38,956 nucleotides of DNA from Acidobacteriota bacterium (GTDB lineage Bacteria; Acidobacteriota; Vicinamibacteria; Fen-336). The stretch covers positions 1 through 38,956 of the forward strand of contig JAJDNV010000019.1 of NCBI GenBank assembly GCA_022340545.1. The letters run 5' to 3'. A model generated the notes under the pieces. It did not search any database. It saw nothing but the letters and a program-made list of their open reading frames with translations, and was not told the origin of the DNA. Shown one piece after another: positions 9,557-17,131 of the stretch. Each line of letters opens with the position of its first letter. Positions within the stretch are counted from its first letter, which is position 1. Both the position numbers and the translations under genes were made by a program.

Positions 9557-9948
9557 TCCCGTCCTCCTCGACGACCGGCCTGAGGCCAGGCCGTCTGCAT
9601 CGCCTCCGCGGCCTCGGCGGCGGTGGCCCCGATCGTGACGGCCAGCGCCGCGAAGCGCTCCGCCCCTTCACGGAGGAGCCGCGCGCGCGCGGACGCCGAA
9701 AGGGCGGGGGGGCGCCGGGCGACGAACGTCCCCTCCCCACGCCGGGCCTCCACGACACCGGCGGCGGCGAGGCGCTGGTAGGCCTTGGCCACCGTGTTCG
9801 GGTTGATGCGGTGCTCGCGGGCGAGGTCCCGCACGGAAGGGAGAGCGGCCCCCGGATCCAGTCGCCCCGAGGCCACCTGGTGCCGGACCCCCTCCTCGAT
9901 CTGGCTCCAGATCGGGGTGGGAAGCGTGGTGTCGATCCGCAGCCGCAT
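9553..9948 (-). CDS. GntR-family repressor, YtrA subfamily
   Basis: A 131-residue transcription regulator. The N-terminal winged helix-turn-helix is classic GntR: PIWSQIEEGVRHQVASGRL, then LPSVRDLAREHRINPNTVAKAYQ and a wing with RRGEGTFV. The C-terminal part is only about 50 residues and helical, the short effector/dimer domain that defines the YtrA subfamily. I chose the ATG at 9946-9948, just downstream of a strong promoter; the longer upstream frame is antisense to the CCA gene. It is the first gene of the operon with the ABC ATPase and permease. A large dyad over its promoter indicates autoregulation, with derepression by an unknown ligand. Confidence 0.93.
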   Translation of the reverse strand: MRLRIDTTLPTPIWSQIEEGVRHQVASGRLDPGAALPSVRDLAREHRINPNTVAKAYQRLAAAGVVEARRGEGTFVARRPPALSASARARLLREGAERFAALAVTIGATAAEAAEAMQTAWPQAGRRGGRE

Positions 9949-9951
9949 CAC

Positions 9952-9979
9952 TGTACTAGTGTAATAGGACACTGGTACA
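9952..9979. promoter_or_regulatory. 28-bp dyad operator for the YtrA-type repressor
   Basis: Half-site TGTACTAGTGT (9952-9962), a 6-base spacer, then ACACTGGTACA (9969-9979). The two arms match at 10 of 11 positions as inverted repeats. The site covers the -10 and the expected transcription start of the gntR operon, so bound repressor would block polymerase. Confidence 0.82.
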
Positions 9980-9989
9980 CATCTGTCAA
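9961..9989 (-). promoter_or_regulatory. Near-consensus promoter of the gntR-ABC operon
   Basis: Read on the minus strand: TTGACA (9984-9989), 17 bases, TATTAC (9961-9966). The ATG follows the -10 by 12 bases, so the leader is only about 5 bases. It is the best -35/-10 pair in the window, as expected for a promoter kept off by a repressor. Confidence 0.8.
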
Positions 9990-10061
9990 GTCGCCTTTTC
10001 GAACCCCTGGTGCCTTCGGCTCCTCCATTCCCGTCCCCACGGCCGCGCGAGGGCGCCGTGC

Positions 10062-10074
10062 TACGCTGCCGGCG
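10062..10074 (+). promoter_or_regulatory. -10-like element of a leaderless CCA-enzyme mRNA
   Basis: TACGCT at 10062-10067 is 7 bases before the ATG at 10075. No Shine-Dalgarno and no good -35 are visible. Confidence 0.38.
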
Positions 10075-11505
10075 ATGCCCCTCTCCTTCGATCTGCCGCC
10101 CGGGCTGGGCCGCCTGATGGAGACGATCCGTGGCGCCGGAGGGCGGCCCTACGTCGTCGGGGGCGCGGTGCGTGACGCCCTCTTCGGGCTGCGGGTCCAG
10201 GACCAGGACTTCGACGTCGAGGTCTTCGGGCTGGCCACGGGACCGCTTGGCGCCGTTTTGTCCCAGTCTGGACGCGTCGACGCGGTCGGGCAGTCGTTCC
10301 GCGTCTTCAAGGTGACCGGGCTCGAGGGCGTGGCGGGGGCAGTGGACGTCTCGCTTCCCCGTCGCGACTCGAAGGTGGGCCCCGGCCACCGGGGGATCGC
10401 GGTGGAGGGGGACCCGGACCTGTCGATCGAGGAGGCCGCGCGCCGGCGTGACTTCACGATGAACGCGCTCCTCTGGGACCCGGCCACAAGGGAGCTCCTC
10501 GATCCCTGGGACGGTCAGAGCGACATCGAGAGGCGCCTCCTCCGCGCGGTGGACGAGCGGACCTTCGGGGAGGACCCGCTGCGCGCGCTCCGGGCCCTGC
10601 AGCTCGCGGCCCGCTTCGAGCTCGAGGTCGAGCCGGCCACTGCGGAGCTGTGTGCATCGATGCCGCTCGATGAGCTTCCGTCGGAGAGGATCTTCGGAGA
10701 GATCGAGAAGCTCCTTCTTCGGGCGCGGCGCCCGTCCCTGGGCTTTGCCCTGATGAAGGCGTGGGGGATGCTGCCGGTGCTCGCCCCTGAGCTTTTGCCC
10801 CTCGAGGAGACCCCCCAGGATCCGGGTTGGCACCCCGAGGGCGATGTCTGGACCCACACGCTCCAGGTCCTCGACGAGGCATCGGCCCTCGTGACGGACC
10901 TGTCGAACGACCGCCCGCGCGCCCTCGCGGTGATGCTCGGCTCGCTCTGCCACGACCTCGGCAAGCCGTCCACGACCACCCACGACGAGGACGGCCGCAT
11001 CCGCTCCCGGGGCCACGAGGAGGCCGGGCTGCCCCTGACGACCGTGCTCCTCGACCGCTGGAACGTCCACACGCTCCTCGGCTACGACGTGCGGGCGCAA
11101 ACGCTGGCCCTCGTCGCCCATCACCTGAAGCCGGGACAGCTCTACGACGATCGGGACAAGGTGCGCGACGGGGCGTTCCGGCGTCTGGCCGGCAAGGTCG
11201 AGCCGGACCTGCTCTCCCGGGTGGCCCGGGCCGACTGCCTGGGCCGGAAGCCGGGGAGCTTCGAGCCGGTGGCGATGGACTGGTTCCTCGAGCGCGTGCG
11301 CCGGCTCGACGTGACGGAGCGGCCGCCGGAGCCGATCCTGCGCGGTCGGGACGTGCTGGCGCTCGGTGTTCGTCCGGGCCCGGAGGTGGGCCGCGTCGTC
11401 CGGGCCGTCTACGAGCGGCAGCTCGACGGCGCGGTGACGACGCTCGAAGAGGCCCAGGCCGAGGCGAGACGGATGCTCGAGGGTTCTGGGGACGACGAAG
11501 ACTAG
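10075..11505 (+). CDS. cca: CCA tRNA nucleotidyltransferase with HD domain
   Basis: A 476-residue enzyme that builds or repairs the 3' CCA end of tRNA. The class II nucleotidyltransferase head has VVGGAVRD (27-34) and the metal-binding DFD (Asp45, Asp47), followed by RRRDFTMNAL and EDPLRALRALQLAARF, the neck and nucleotide-selection segments. The C-terminal half is an HD phosphohydrolase-type domain: HTLQVLDEA, then CHDLGK with His293-Asp294, and a later AHHLK. This head-plus-HD layout resembles bacterial multifunctional CCA proteins. ATG 10075 was chosen because the protein begins there without extra sequence and a -10 lies just before it. It converges with the ATP-grasp operon. Confidence 0.88.
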   Translation: MPLSFDLPPGLGRLMETIRGAGGRPYVVGGAVRDALFGLRVQDQDFDVEVFGLATGPLGAVLSQSGRVDAVGQSFRVFKVTGLEGVAGAVDVSLPRRDSKVGPGHRGIAVEGDPDLSIEEAARRRDFTMNALLWDPATRELLDPWDGQSDIERRLLRAVDERTFGEDPLRALRALQLAARFELEVEPATAELCASMPLDELPSERIFGEIEKLLLRARRPSLGFALMKAWGMLPVLAPELLPLEETPQDPGWHPEGDVWTHTLQVLDEASALVTDLSNDRPRALAVMLGSLCHDLGKPSTTTHDEDGRIRSRGHEEAGLPLTTVLLDRWNVHTLLGYDVRAQTLALVAHHLKPGQLYDDRDKVRDGAFRRLAGKVEPDLLSRVARADCLGRKPGSFEPVAMDWFLERVRRLDVTERPPEPILRGRDVLALGVRPGPEVGRVVRAVYERQLDGAVTTLEEAQAEARRMLEGSGDDED

Positions 11506-11574
11506 TACGGGGACCTGGACCCAGGACTCAGATCACAGAGGCACAGATGCGGCTGGCCAACAGGCCTGGGGTCG

Positions 11575-11605
11575 CCCGCATGTCCCTTCCTTGGGGACGT
11601 GCGGG
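11575..11605 (+). terminator. Stem-loop downstream of the CCA gene
   Basis: CCCGCATGTCCC (11575-11586) pairs with GGGACGTGCGGG (11594-11605): 12 pairs with one T-G wobble and a TTCCTTG loop. No T-tract follows, so it may be a Rho-assisted or stabilising structure rather than a strong intrinsic terminator. Confidence 0.45.
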
Positions 11606-11641
11606 TGTCCGTGGCCTATGCGCCCTCAAACAGAACGGAAT

Positions 11642-11678
11642 GCTCCGGGAACGAACCCTCAGCCGGCGTTCCCGGAGC
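11642..11678 (-). terminator. Intrinsic terminator of the amidotransferase/ATP-grasp operon
   Basis: A perfect 12-bp stem (GCTCCGGGAACG and CGTTCCCGGAGC) around a 13-base loop begins on the last base of the ATP-grasp gene stop. On the minus strand it is followed by a T-rich tract (ATTCCGTTCTGTTTG), as expected for a Rho-independent terminator. Confidence 0.7.
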
Positions 11679-13210
11679 TAGCGGCCGTATTCGGTCTCGA
11701 GGTCGAGGACCTCCAGGGTGTGGGCGTAGAGCTCGTCCGCCTGCTCGTGGCTGTTGGCGATGGCGGTGACGCCGAGCTTGCCGAACTCCGAGAGCGCCCC
11801 GATCAGGTGGAAGAGCACCCCGGACTCGCTGCCATGGCTGTAGTGCAGCTTGTTCAACGTCAGGATCTCCACGAGGTCCTCGGGCAGCAACCCCCGGTAG
11901 CGCTCGGAGTACAGGTTGTCGGTCGCCTTGTAGAACTTCACCTGGCCGGAGGGTGAGCGGTAGAGGCCGCACGCGGGGTCGAGCGAGCCCCCGGTCAGGA
12001 ACTGGAGGGCGAGGTAGGGATGGGTCGTGCCGCCCATGCGGAGGTTGATCTCGAGGGCGGTGGCTTTCCAGTCCTCGGACGGCTCACGGCGGTGGACGAG
12101 GAAGTCGACCCCGTAGCGGCTCACGACGCCGCGCTCGGCCAGCACGCGGCCGATGCGCATCCCTGCCTCCTGGATCTGGATCCGATAGTCGTCGCGCGCC
12201 GGGAAGCGGCAGCCGAGGAAGACCTGCTGGCTCGGTCCGCCGAGGATCTGGTCATGGGTCGAGATCGCCATCACGTCGCCGCGGGGGCTGATGCGGTACT
12301 GCCCGCTCGGCGAGAGCTTCTCGGGGGCTTCGACGAACTCCTCCGCCACCCCTCCCATCCGGGAGTACTTCTCGAAGTAGGCCTCGGTCGTCTCGGTGGG
12401 CACGGAGAACTCGAGCCGGGTGAGGGCGTCGCGGAGCGCGCCCTTCGAGCGGGACACCGGGAAGGAGAAGAGCGCGTTCCCTTCGCCGGAGAAGCTGTCG
12501 TTGAGCTTGAGGACGGCTCGTCCGGCCTCGGGCCGCCGCGCGCGGAGCTCGGCCAGCACCTCCGCCACGTCGCCGGCGTCCCTCAGGTCCTCGAAGCCGT
12601 ACGGCACGTCCACCCCGGCCTCGCGTATGGCCTTGCGGGCCCCCGACTTGGTGCCGAGGTCACCGAGGCGAGGATCGCAGCCGTTGAGCGGCACGCCGAG
12701 GAGCACCGCCAGCTTGCGCTCGTGGGGTGTCGAGTTGAAGACGGTCAGGTACGCCCTCGAGGGGTCTATGATTCCGGCCCGGATCCTCTCGATGAGACGA
12801 GGCCGTTCGAGGATCTTCTCGGTGAGCGATCGGGGGGAGGCGTCGTCGGCGCAGAGCAACGTCAGGCGCGAGCGGGCGTGGCTGGCCGGGATCCCGGCCA
12901 GGAACTGAAGGTAGTACTCGAGGATGATGGGGTGGATGGGCTGGGACGTGACGTACACCATGCGCGCCCGCGGGTTGCGGAGACGGATCAGCAGGAACAG
13001 CAGCCGCTCCTCGTAGAAGCTGGCCCCGGCGATCTTGGTGAGCTCGCTCTGGTCCAGGGTGAGCGACGGCACCACGACCGACGTGTGGGGCACCTCGTCG
13101 CGCATCATGAGCGCGTCCCACACATCGGCCAGGCGGGGCTTGAGCTCCTCGAACGCGGCGACCTCCCGCTCGGGCGTGAGGTCCTTGAGGAACGGCGGCT
13201 TCGGGATCAT
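11678..13210 (-). CDS. PGM1-like ATP-grasp carboxylate-amine ligase
   Basis: A 510-residue cytoplasmic protein. Residues from about 40 to 190 resemble the pre-ATP-grasp domain found in pheganomycin ligase PGM1 relatives (SLTLDQSELTKIAGASFYEE, VYVTSQPIHPIILEYYLQFL). The ATP-grasp part follows: LGTKSGARKAIREAGV at its entry, a lysine strand AVLKLNDSFSGEGN with a glycine-rich loop, and metal-binding ALEINLRMGGTTHP, where E and N are typical ligands. Such enzymes activate a carboxylate as acyl phosphate and join it to an amine. It lies 21 bases downstream of the amidotransferase-like gene in the same operon, and ends at a strong terminator. The substrates are unknown. Confidence 0.8.
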   Translation of the reverse strand: MIPKPPFLKDLTPEREVAAFEELKPRLADVWDALMMRDEVPHTSVVVPSLTLDQSELTKIAGASFYEERLLFLLIRLRNPRARMVYVTSQPIHPIILEYYLQFLAGIPASHARSRLTLLCADDASPRSLTEKILERPRLIERIRAGIIDPSRAYLTVFNSTPHERKLAVLLGVPLNGCDPRLGDLGTKSGARKAIREAGVDVPYGFEDLRDAGDVAEVLAELRARRPEAGRAVLKLNDSFSGEGNALFSFPVSRSKGALRDALTRLEFSVPTETTEAYFEKYSRMGGVAEEFVEAPEKLSPSGQYRISPRGDVMAISTHDQILGGPSQQVFLGCRFPARDDYRIQIQEAGMRIGRVLAERGVVSRYGVDFLVHRREPSEDWKATALEINLRMGGTTHPYLALQFLTGGSLDPACGLYRSPSGQVKFYKATDNLYSERYRGLLPEDLVEILTLNKLHYSHGSESGVLFHLIGALSEFGKLGVTAIANSHEQADELYAHTLEVLDLETEYGR

Positions 13211-13231
13211 CGCCCCCGTCCTGGGCCTGGC

Positions 13232-14392
13232 CTAGAAGACCTCGGCCGTCCGTTTCACTCCCACGGACTCGCCGGCCACGGCCTGGAGCACGCGGCTCTC
13301 GTGAAGCCCCGTCCAGCGGCCACGCGACTCCACGCGCTCCCGGATCTGTCGGAAGAGATGGAAGCGCAGCGGCCCCAGCAGGGTGAAATCGGACGTGAGG
13401 TGGAGACGTTGATCCACGTCCTCGTCGGGCAGGGACCCGGTGAGGATCTCGAGCCGCTCGCGGTACCACTCCTCGCTCACCTCGCCGCGGTCGCGCTTCT
13501 GGCTCAGGATCATCACCTGCCGATAGCGATCGACGATCTCGGGGTGATGATTGACCGCGAACACGCGGGGCACGATCCCTCCGCGATCGCGCGCAAACTC
13601 GAGCATCGTCAAGGCCTCGCCCCGCACACCACCGACCCCCAGAGTCTCCCAGCCGATGGCCTGGACCGTGCCCGGCAGGCCGTCGGGTGGCGGGATGAGG
13701 TCGAAGAGACGGTTCTCCACGACCCGAAGCCGGCCCTCGGCCCCGAGTTTGGCGGCGAAGTGCCGGAACCAGGGGTGCTCCCGGGCTGATTCGGAGAGCA
13801 CGTTTTCGAGCACGCCCGTGCACTTGCCCTTCTCCGGGCTGCGGAGGACCGGTTGGGCTGCGCCCGACCACCGGCACAGGACGCCGAAGGTGTGGCACAC
13901 CCCGACGAGCGCGGCGTTTTCGTCTTCCTGGATCGCGTCGAAGAGCCGGAACGCCGGCGCCTCCCATTCGGGGTTCTCACGGACACCCTGCGCCTCGGTC
14001 GCGACCCCGTCGTTGCGGCGGGGATCGATGTGCCCGGGGCCGCCGGTGCCGACGTAGACCGAGAACCGCGGACCGGGCGCCTCCGGCAGCAGGCCCGAGC
14101 GGCGCACGTCGAAGGAGAGGACCCGGACGCGTAGCCCCGCTCCCTCGAGGGCCTCGATCGCCTCGCAGCTGGCATCCATCACCGCGTGGACGAGCGAGTC
14201 GTGACCCAGGTTGGGCCACCCGTGGTTCATGTCGAGCAGGGCCACGTCGACGGCGAGCGGGTCGGCCGAGGGGATGTCTTCCGGGCGTTCCACCCGGACG
14301 TACTCGAAGATCCCGCACGGCGCGCTCGCCGGGCAATCGGTCACGCAGAACTGCTTGCCGTACTGTTGCTTGAAAGCGCAGGCGAAGGGCAT
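13232..14392 (-). CDS. Class I glutamine-amidotransferase-like protein with N-terminal Cys cluster
   Basis: A 386-residue protein. Three class I glutaminase elements are visible in order: GGPG at 117-120, the nucleophile Cys166 in GVCHTFG, and His283-Pro-Glu285 in NHHPEIV. These would give a Cys-His-Glu triad that hydrolyses glutamine or a related gamma-glutamyl bond. Residues 1-30 hold Cys5, Cys16, Cys20 and Cys26, a spacing that could bind zinc or an Fe-S cluster, which is unusual for this fold. ATG at 14390-14392 was chosen because a -10 lies 8 bases before it. The stop is 21 bases from the ATP-grasp ligase gene, so this protein may supply ammonia to it or process its product. Confidence 0.75.
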   Translation of the reverse strand: MPFACAFKQQYGKQFCVTDCPASAPCGIFEYVRVERPEDIPSADPLAVDVALLDMNHGWPNLGHDSLVHAVMDASCEAIEALEGAGLRVRVLSFDVRRSGLLPEAPGPRFSVYVGTGGPGHIDPRRNDGVATEAQGVRENPEWEAPAFRLFDAIQEDENAALVGVCHTFGVLCRWSGAAQPVLRSPEKGKCTGVLENVLSESAREHPWFRHFAAKLGAEGRLRVVENRLFDLIPPPDGLPGTVQAIGWETLGVGGVRGEALTMLEFARDRGGIVPRVFAVNHHPEIVDRYRQVMILSQKRDRGEVSEEWYRERLEILTGSLPDEDVDQRLHLTSDFTLLGPLRFHLFRQIRERVESRGRWTGLHESRVLQAVAGESVGVKRTAEVF

Positions 14393-14400
14393 CGGTTCCC

Positions 14401-14429
14401 AGTCTACCGGTGCCCCCCGTCGCCGTCCA
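14401..14429 (-). promoter_or_regulatory. Promoter giving a leaderless amidotransferase-ligase mRNA
   Basis: On the minus strand TGGACG (14424-14429), 17 bases, TAGACT (14401-14406), then 8 bases to the ATG. The -35 hexamer is identical to that proposed for the GH31 gene. Confidence 0.52.
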
Positions 14430-14500
14430 CCGCGGCCCGGAACACACGGTGCTGGCTCTCCGGCACCGGCGATTCCTGATCCGCGGCCACTCCCCGGGCG

Positions 14501-14506
14501 TAAACT
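14501..14506 (+). promoter_or_regulatory. Possible -10 of the adenosine-specific kinase gene
   Basis: TAAACT lies about 80 bases before the ATG at 14586. No convincing -35 accompanies it. The resulting leader would contain the strong GGGAGGG ribosome site. Confidence 0.3.
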
Positions 14507-14585
14507 GGGGCCTCCGCCAGGGAGGTCACGCGACCCGGGCACCACGATGCCGCCGGAGGCCCGGGCGGTTCACGGGAGGGACGCA

Positions 14586-15074
14586 ATGAGCCTGGAGCTG
14601 AAGCTGGTCGCGGTCGACAAGCCCGCCGACGTCAACCTGATCCTCGGCCACTCGCACTTCATCAAGACGGTGGAGGACCTGTACGAGGCGGTCGTCTCGT
14701 CCGTCCCCGGGATCGAGTTCGGCCTCGCCTTCTGCGAGGCCTCCCAGGAGCGTCTCATCCGGGTCGAGGGGACCCACGACGGGATGAAGACGCTGGCGGT
14801 CGAGGCGGCGCAGGCGATCGGCGCTGGCCACACGTTCGTGATCTTTCTCAACAACGCCTTCCCCATCAACGTCCTCGGGGCGATCAAGGCCTGCCCCGAG
14901 GTCTGCCGGATCTACTGCGCGACCGCCAATCCCCTCCAGGTGGTGGTGGCGGAGACCCCCGAGGGGCGGGGGATCCTCGGGGTGGTCGACGGGCTCACCC
15001 CCCTCGGTGTCGAGGGGGAAAAGGATGTGGCCCATCGGCAGGAGCTTCTTCAGAAGTTCGGTTACAAGCGCTGA
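14586..15074 (+). CDS. Adenosine-specific kinase family protein (DUF355)
   Basis: A compact 162-residue protein that aligns from end to end with the Adenosine_kin family (PF04008). Landmarks are ILGHSHFIKTVEDLYEA, GIEFGLAFCEAS, GAGHTFVIFLNNAFPINVLG, RIYCATANPLQVVVAE and GRGILGVVDG. The family name rests mainly on nucleotide-binding work with an archaeal member; the biological reaction is poorly established. It is best known from archaea and thermophilic bacteria. GGGAGGG five bases before the ATG at 14586 fixes the start; the upstream extension of the frame covers non-conserved sequence. The PEBP-family gene follows in the same direction. Confidence 0.9.
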   Translation: MSLELKLVAVDKPADVNLILGHSHFIKTVEDLYEAVVSSVPGIEFGLAFCEASQERLIRVEGTHDGMKTLAVEAAQAIGAGHTFVIFLNNAFPINVLGAIKACPEVCRIYCATANPLQVVVAETPEGRGILGVVDGLTPLGVEGEKDVAHRQELLQKFGYKR

Positions 15075-15075
15075 A

Positions 15076-15129
15076 GGCCCGGATGCCGCGGGTGCACGGC
15101 GCCCGCGTGCTCGTCGACTGATCCGGGCC
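15076..15129 (+). other. Long stem-loop between the kinase and PEBP genes
   Basis: GGCCCGGAT (15076-15084) is the exact inverse of ATCCGGGCC (15121-15129). The 36 bases between are GC-rich and can fold further (GCGGG with CCCGC). It begins right after the kinase stop. It could reduce read-through or be an mRNA processing site. Confidence 0.4.
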
Positions 15130-15167
15130 CGCGACAGGCCCGCTCCCGGGCAGGAAGGAGGAACGAC

Positions 15168-15647
15168 ATGGGACTCACGCTGACGTCCCCGGCCTTCGCG
15201 CCGGGCGCCGAGATCCCCACCCTCTTCACGTGTGAGGGCCGGGACATCTCGCCCCCTCTCGAGTGGACGGGGGTGCCGGACGGCACGAAGAGCCTCGTGC
15301 TGATCGTGGACGATCCCGACGCGCCCGACCCGGCCGCCCCGAAGATGACGTGGGTGCACTGGGTGCTCTACGACCTGCCCCCCGAAGCCCGCTCCCTCCC
15401 CGAGGGCGTGGCCCCGGGCGCGCTGCCGGCGGGAACCCGCGAAGGGAAGAACGACTCGAAGCGGACGGGCTACGGGGGACCGTGTCCGCCCATCGGCCGG
15501 CACCGCTACTTCCACAAGCTCTACGCCCTGGACGTCGTGCTCGGCGACCTCGGGACCCTCACGAAGACCCAGGTCGAGAAGGCCATGAAGGGCCATGTCC
15601 TGGCCCAGGCCGAGCTGATGGGCACATATCAGAAGAAGGGATCCTGA
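15168..15647 (+). CDS. YbhB/YbcL family PEBP-like protein
   Basis: A 159-residue protein of the phosphatidylethanolamine-binding / Raf-kinase-inhibitor-like fold. The conserved anion pocket is built from DDPDAPD, WVHWVLYDLP and GPCPPIGRHRYFHKLYALD, all present. It has no signal peptide. Bacterial members are often annotated as Raf kinase inhibitor-like, but their ligand and role are not settled. GGAGG seven bases before the ATG marks the start. It follows the adenosine-specific kinase gene after 93 bases containing a stem-loop, so co-transcription is possible but not certain. Confidence 0.92.
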   Translation: MGLTLTSPAFAPGAEIPTLFTCEGRDISPPLEWTGVPDGTKSLVLIVDDPDAPDPAAPKMTWVHWVLYDLPPEARSLPEGVAPGALPAGTREGKNDSKRTGYGGPCPPIGRHRYFHKLYALDVVLGDLGTLTKTQVEKAMKGHVLAQAELMGTYQKKGS

Positions 15648-15689
15648 GGCGACCCTCCGTCGAAAGACCTGCTCTGGGGGATCGTCGGC

Positions 15690-17003
15690 CTAGGGCTCAC
15701 CGGAGGCGTGGTCGAGCGTGCGCAGCCGGTCCGCCGAGAGAAGCAGCGTCCGCGCGGTGTGGTAGCTCGCGAACCACAGGTGGCTCTTGGCTTCGCGCAG
15801 GACCTCACCCCGGCTGTCGATGCCGGGGAACACCCCCGGATAGTGCCGGTCGGTGAGCGTGTCCCGACACACCGCCCAGGCCTTCCCGAAGGCCGTCCAG
15901 TAACGATCGGTCTCCTGCCCGTGAAGCTGGTGCATCAGGAGGAACGCGTTCACCGCCTCGAACTGGGCCCACCATTCGATCGAGCGATCCACCGGCGGAC
16001 CATAGGCGCTTCCGTACTCGAAGAGCTGACCGCTTGCCTGGTCGAATCCCCGGGCCAGTGCGTGGTCGACGAGCATCCGGGCCGCGTGCGCGGTGGCGGG
16101 CTCCGGCTCCCGCCCGAGGGCCTCCTCGGCCTCGAGCAGGAGAAACGCCGTCTCCACGTCGTGGCCGAAGGACACGGGTGTCGGGACCACGCGCCCGTCG
16201 GGGCGCAGCGCAAGGTGCAGGCATCCCGGCTCCACGAAGAGCCGGTCGCGGACGAAGCGGAGCACCTCCTCGGTGTGGCCTCGCAGTTCCGCGTCCGGCC
16301 ACGACCGCAGGAGCTCCGCGTACGCCTCCAGGAGGTGGATGTGGTCGTTCATCGTGCGGTGAGTGGCGGGGCCATCGATCGAGTCCGGCTCGTCGAGCGC
16401 CTCGTGATCCCGCGCCGGAAAGGGCCGCCCGTCCGGCCGGACCGCGCTGCAGTACCCCGGTCCAAGGTCGTCCCGGTAGTGCTCCTCGATCCAGCGCCAG
16501 GCACGGCGGGCGAGCTCGAGGGGCTCGTCGTCGCCCGTCGCCGCGTGGGCCGCGGCCAGGCCGTAGATCACGAAGGCCTGCGCGTACACGGGCCGGTTCC
16601 GGAAGCGCCCCTGCCGGACGGGTCGGCCGGAGGGATCCAGGAAGGTGTGGAAACCCCCGTGCTCGCGATCCCACACCTGGTCGGCCAGAGCCCGCAGCCC
16701 GTGGCGGGCGTAGGGCAGATACTCCGCACGGGAGTCCGGCCGGCGGCGCGCCACCTCCGCCGCCGTCCACATGACACGGGCTTCGTAGACGACGAACCGG
16801 CCCTCGTCCTCGAGGGGCGACCAGTCCCGGGCGTAGTTCACGTGATAGCCGCCGCGCTCCTGATCGATACACCTTGGGAAGCGGGGCCGCAGCACGTGCT
16901 CCCAGAGATACGCGTCCATTTCGTCGGCGAGCGCGGCGAGCGACCCCGCGGGAGACGGGGCGGCCGGCTTTGCTGCGGGACCAGATCTGCCCGAGATGGT
17001 CAC
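15690..17003 (-). CDS. AGE-family epimerase, cellobiose/mannobiose 2-epimerase-like
   Basis: A 437-residue (alpha/alpha)6-barrel protein of the N-acylglucosamine 2-epimerase superfamily. Family residues are visible: MNDHIHLLEAYAEL with His221 and His223, SFGHDVETAFLL with His281, WWAQFEAVNA, and ASYHTAR with His415. GHDVE and WW.Q.EA favour the cellobiose/mannobiose 2-epimerase branch, which turns the reducing-end glucose of a disaccharide into mannose or the reverse. There is no signal peptide (the start is Pro/Ala-rich), so it should act in the cytoplasm. The start is a GTG at 17001-17003, eight bases after TATACT. It could serve the sugar locus further right, but is separately transcribed. 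Confidence 0.86.
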   Translation of the reverse strand: MTISGRSGPAAKPAAPSPAGSLAALADEMDAYLWEHVLRPRFPRCIDQERGGYHVNYARDWSPLEDEGRFVVYEARVMWTAAEVARRRPDSRAEYLPYARHGLRALADQVWDREHGGFHTFLDPSGRPVRQGRFRNRPVYAQAFVIYGLAAAHAATGDDEPLELARRAWRWIEEHYRDDLGPGYCSAVRPDGRPFPARDHEALDEPDSIDGPATHRTMNDHIHLLEAYAELLRSWPDAELRGHTEEVLRFVRDRLFVEPGCLHLALRPDGRVVPTPVSFGHDVETAFLLLEAEEALGREPEPATAHAARMLVDHALARGFDQASGQLFEYGSAYGPPVDRSIEWWAQFEAVNAFLLMHQLHGQETDRYWTAFGKAWAVCRDTLTDRHYPGVFPGIDSRGEVLREAKSHLWFASYHTARTLLLSADRLRTLDHASGEP

Positions 17004-17011
17004 CGCGGCGC

Positions 17012-17017
17012 AGTATA
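17012..17017 (-). promoter_or_regulatory. -10 element of a leaderless AGE-epimerase mRNA
   Basis: TATACT on the minus strand, 8 bases before the GTG start. No good -35 is seen at the usual distance. Confidence 0.48.
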
Positions 17018-17070
17018 GCGCTGAGGGCCAACCGGTGCGCCGGAGGCCCCCCTCGGTCGGCCCGGGCCGT

Positions 17071-17100
17071 TTGACAGCTTCGCCGGCCCGGCCATAGGGT
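17071..17100 (+). promoter_or_regulatory. Promoter of the MsbA-like exporter gene
   Basis: TTGACA at 17071-17076 and TAGGGT at 17095-17100, 18 bases apart. Transcription would start near 17107, which excludes the GTG at 17099 as translation start and supports the ATG at 17132. Confidence 0.5.
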
Positions 17101-17131
17101 GCGCGGGAGCAGGAACGATCAAGCCAGGACC

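Noticed and set aside
12020-13789. A 589-codon plus-strand frame across the ATP-grasp and amidotransferase genes
   Set aside because: It spans the boundary of two well-supported genes on the other strand and shows no recognisable motif.
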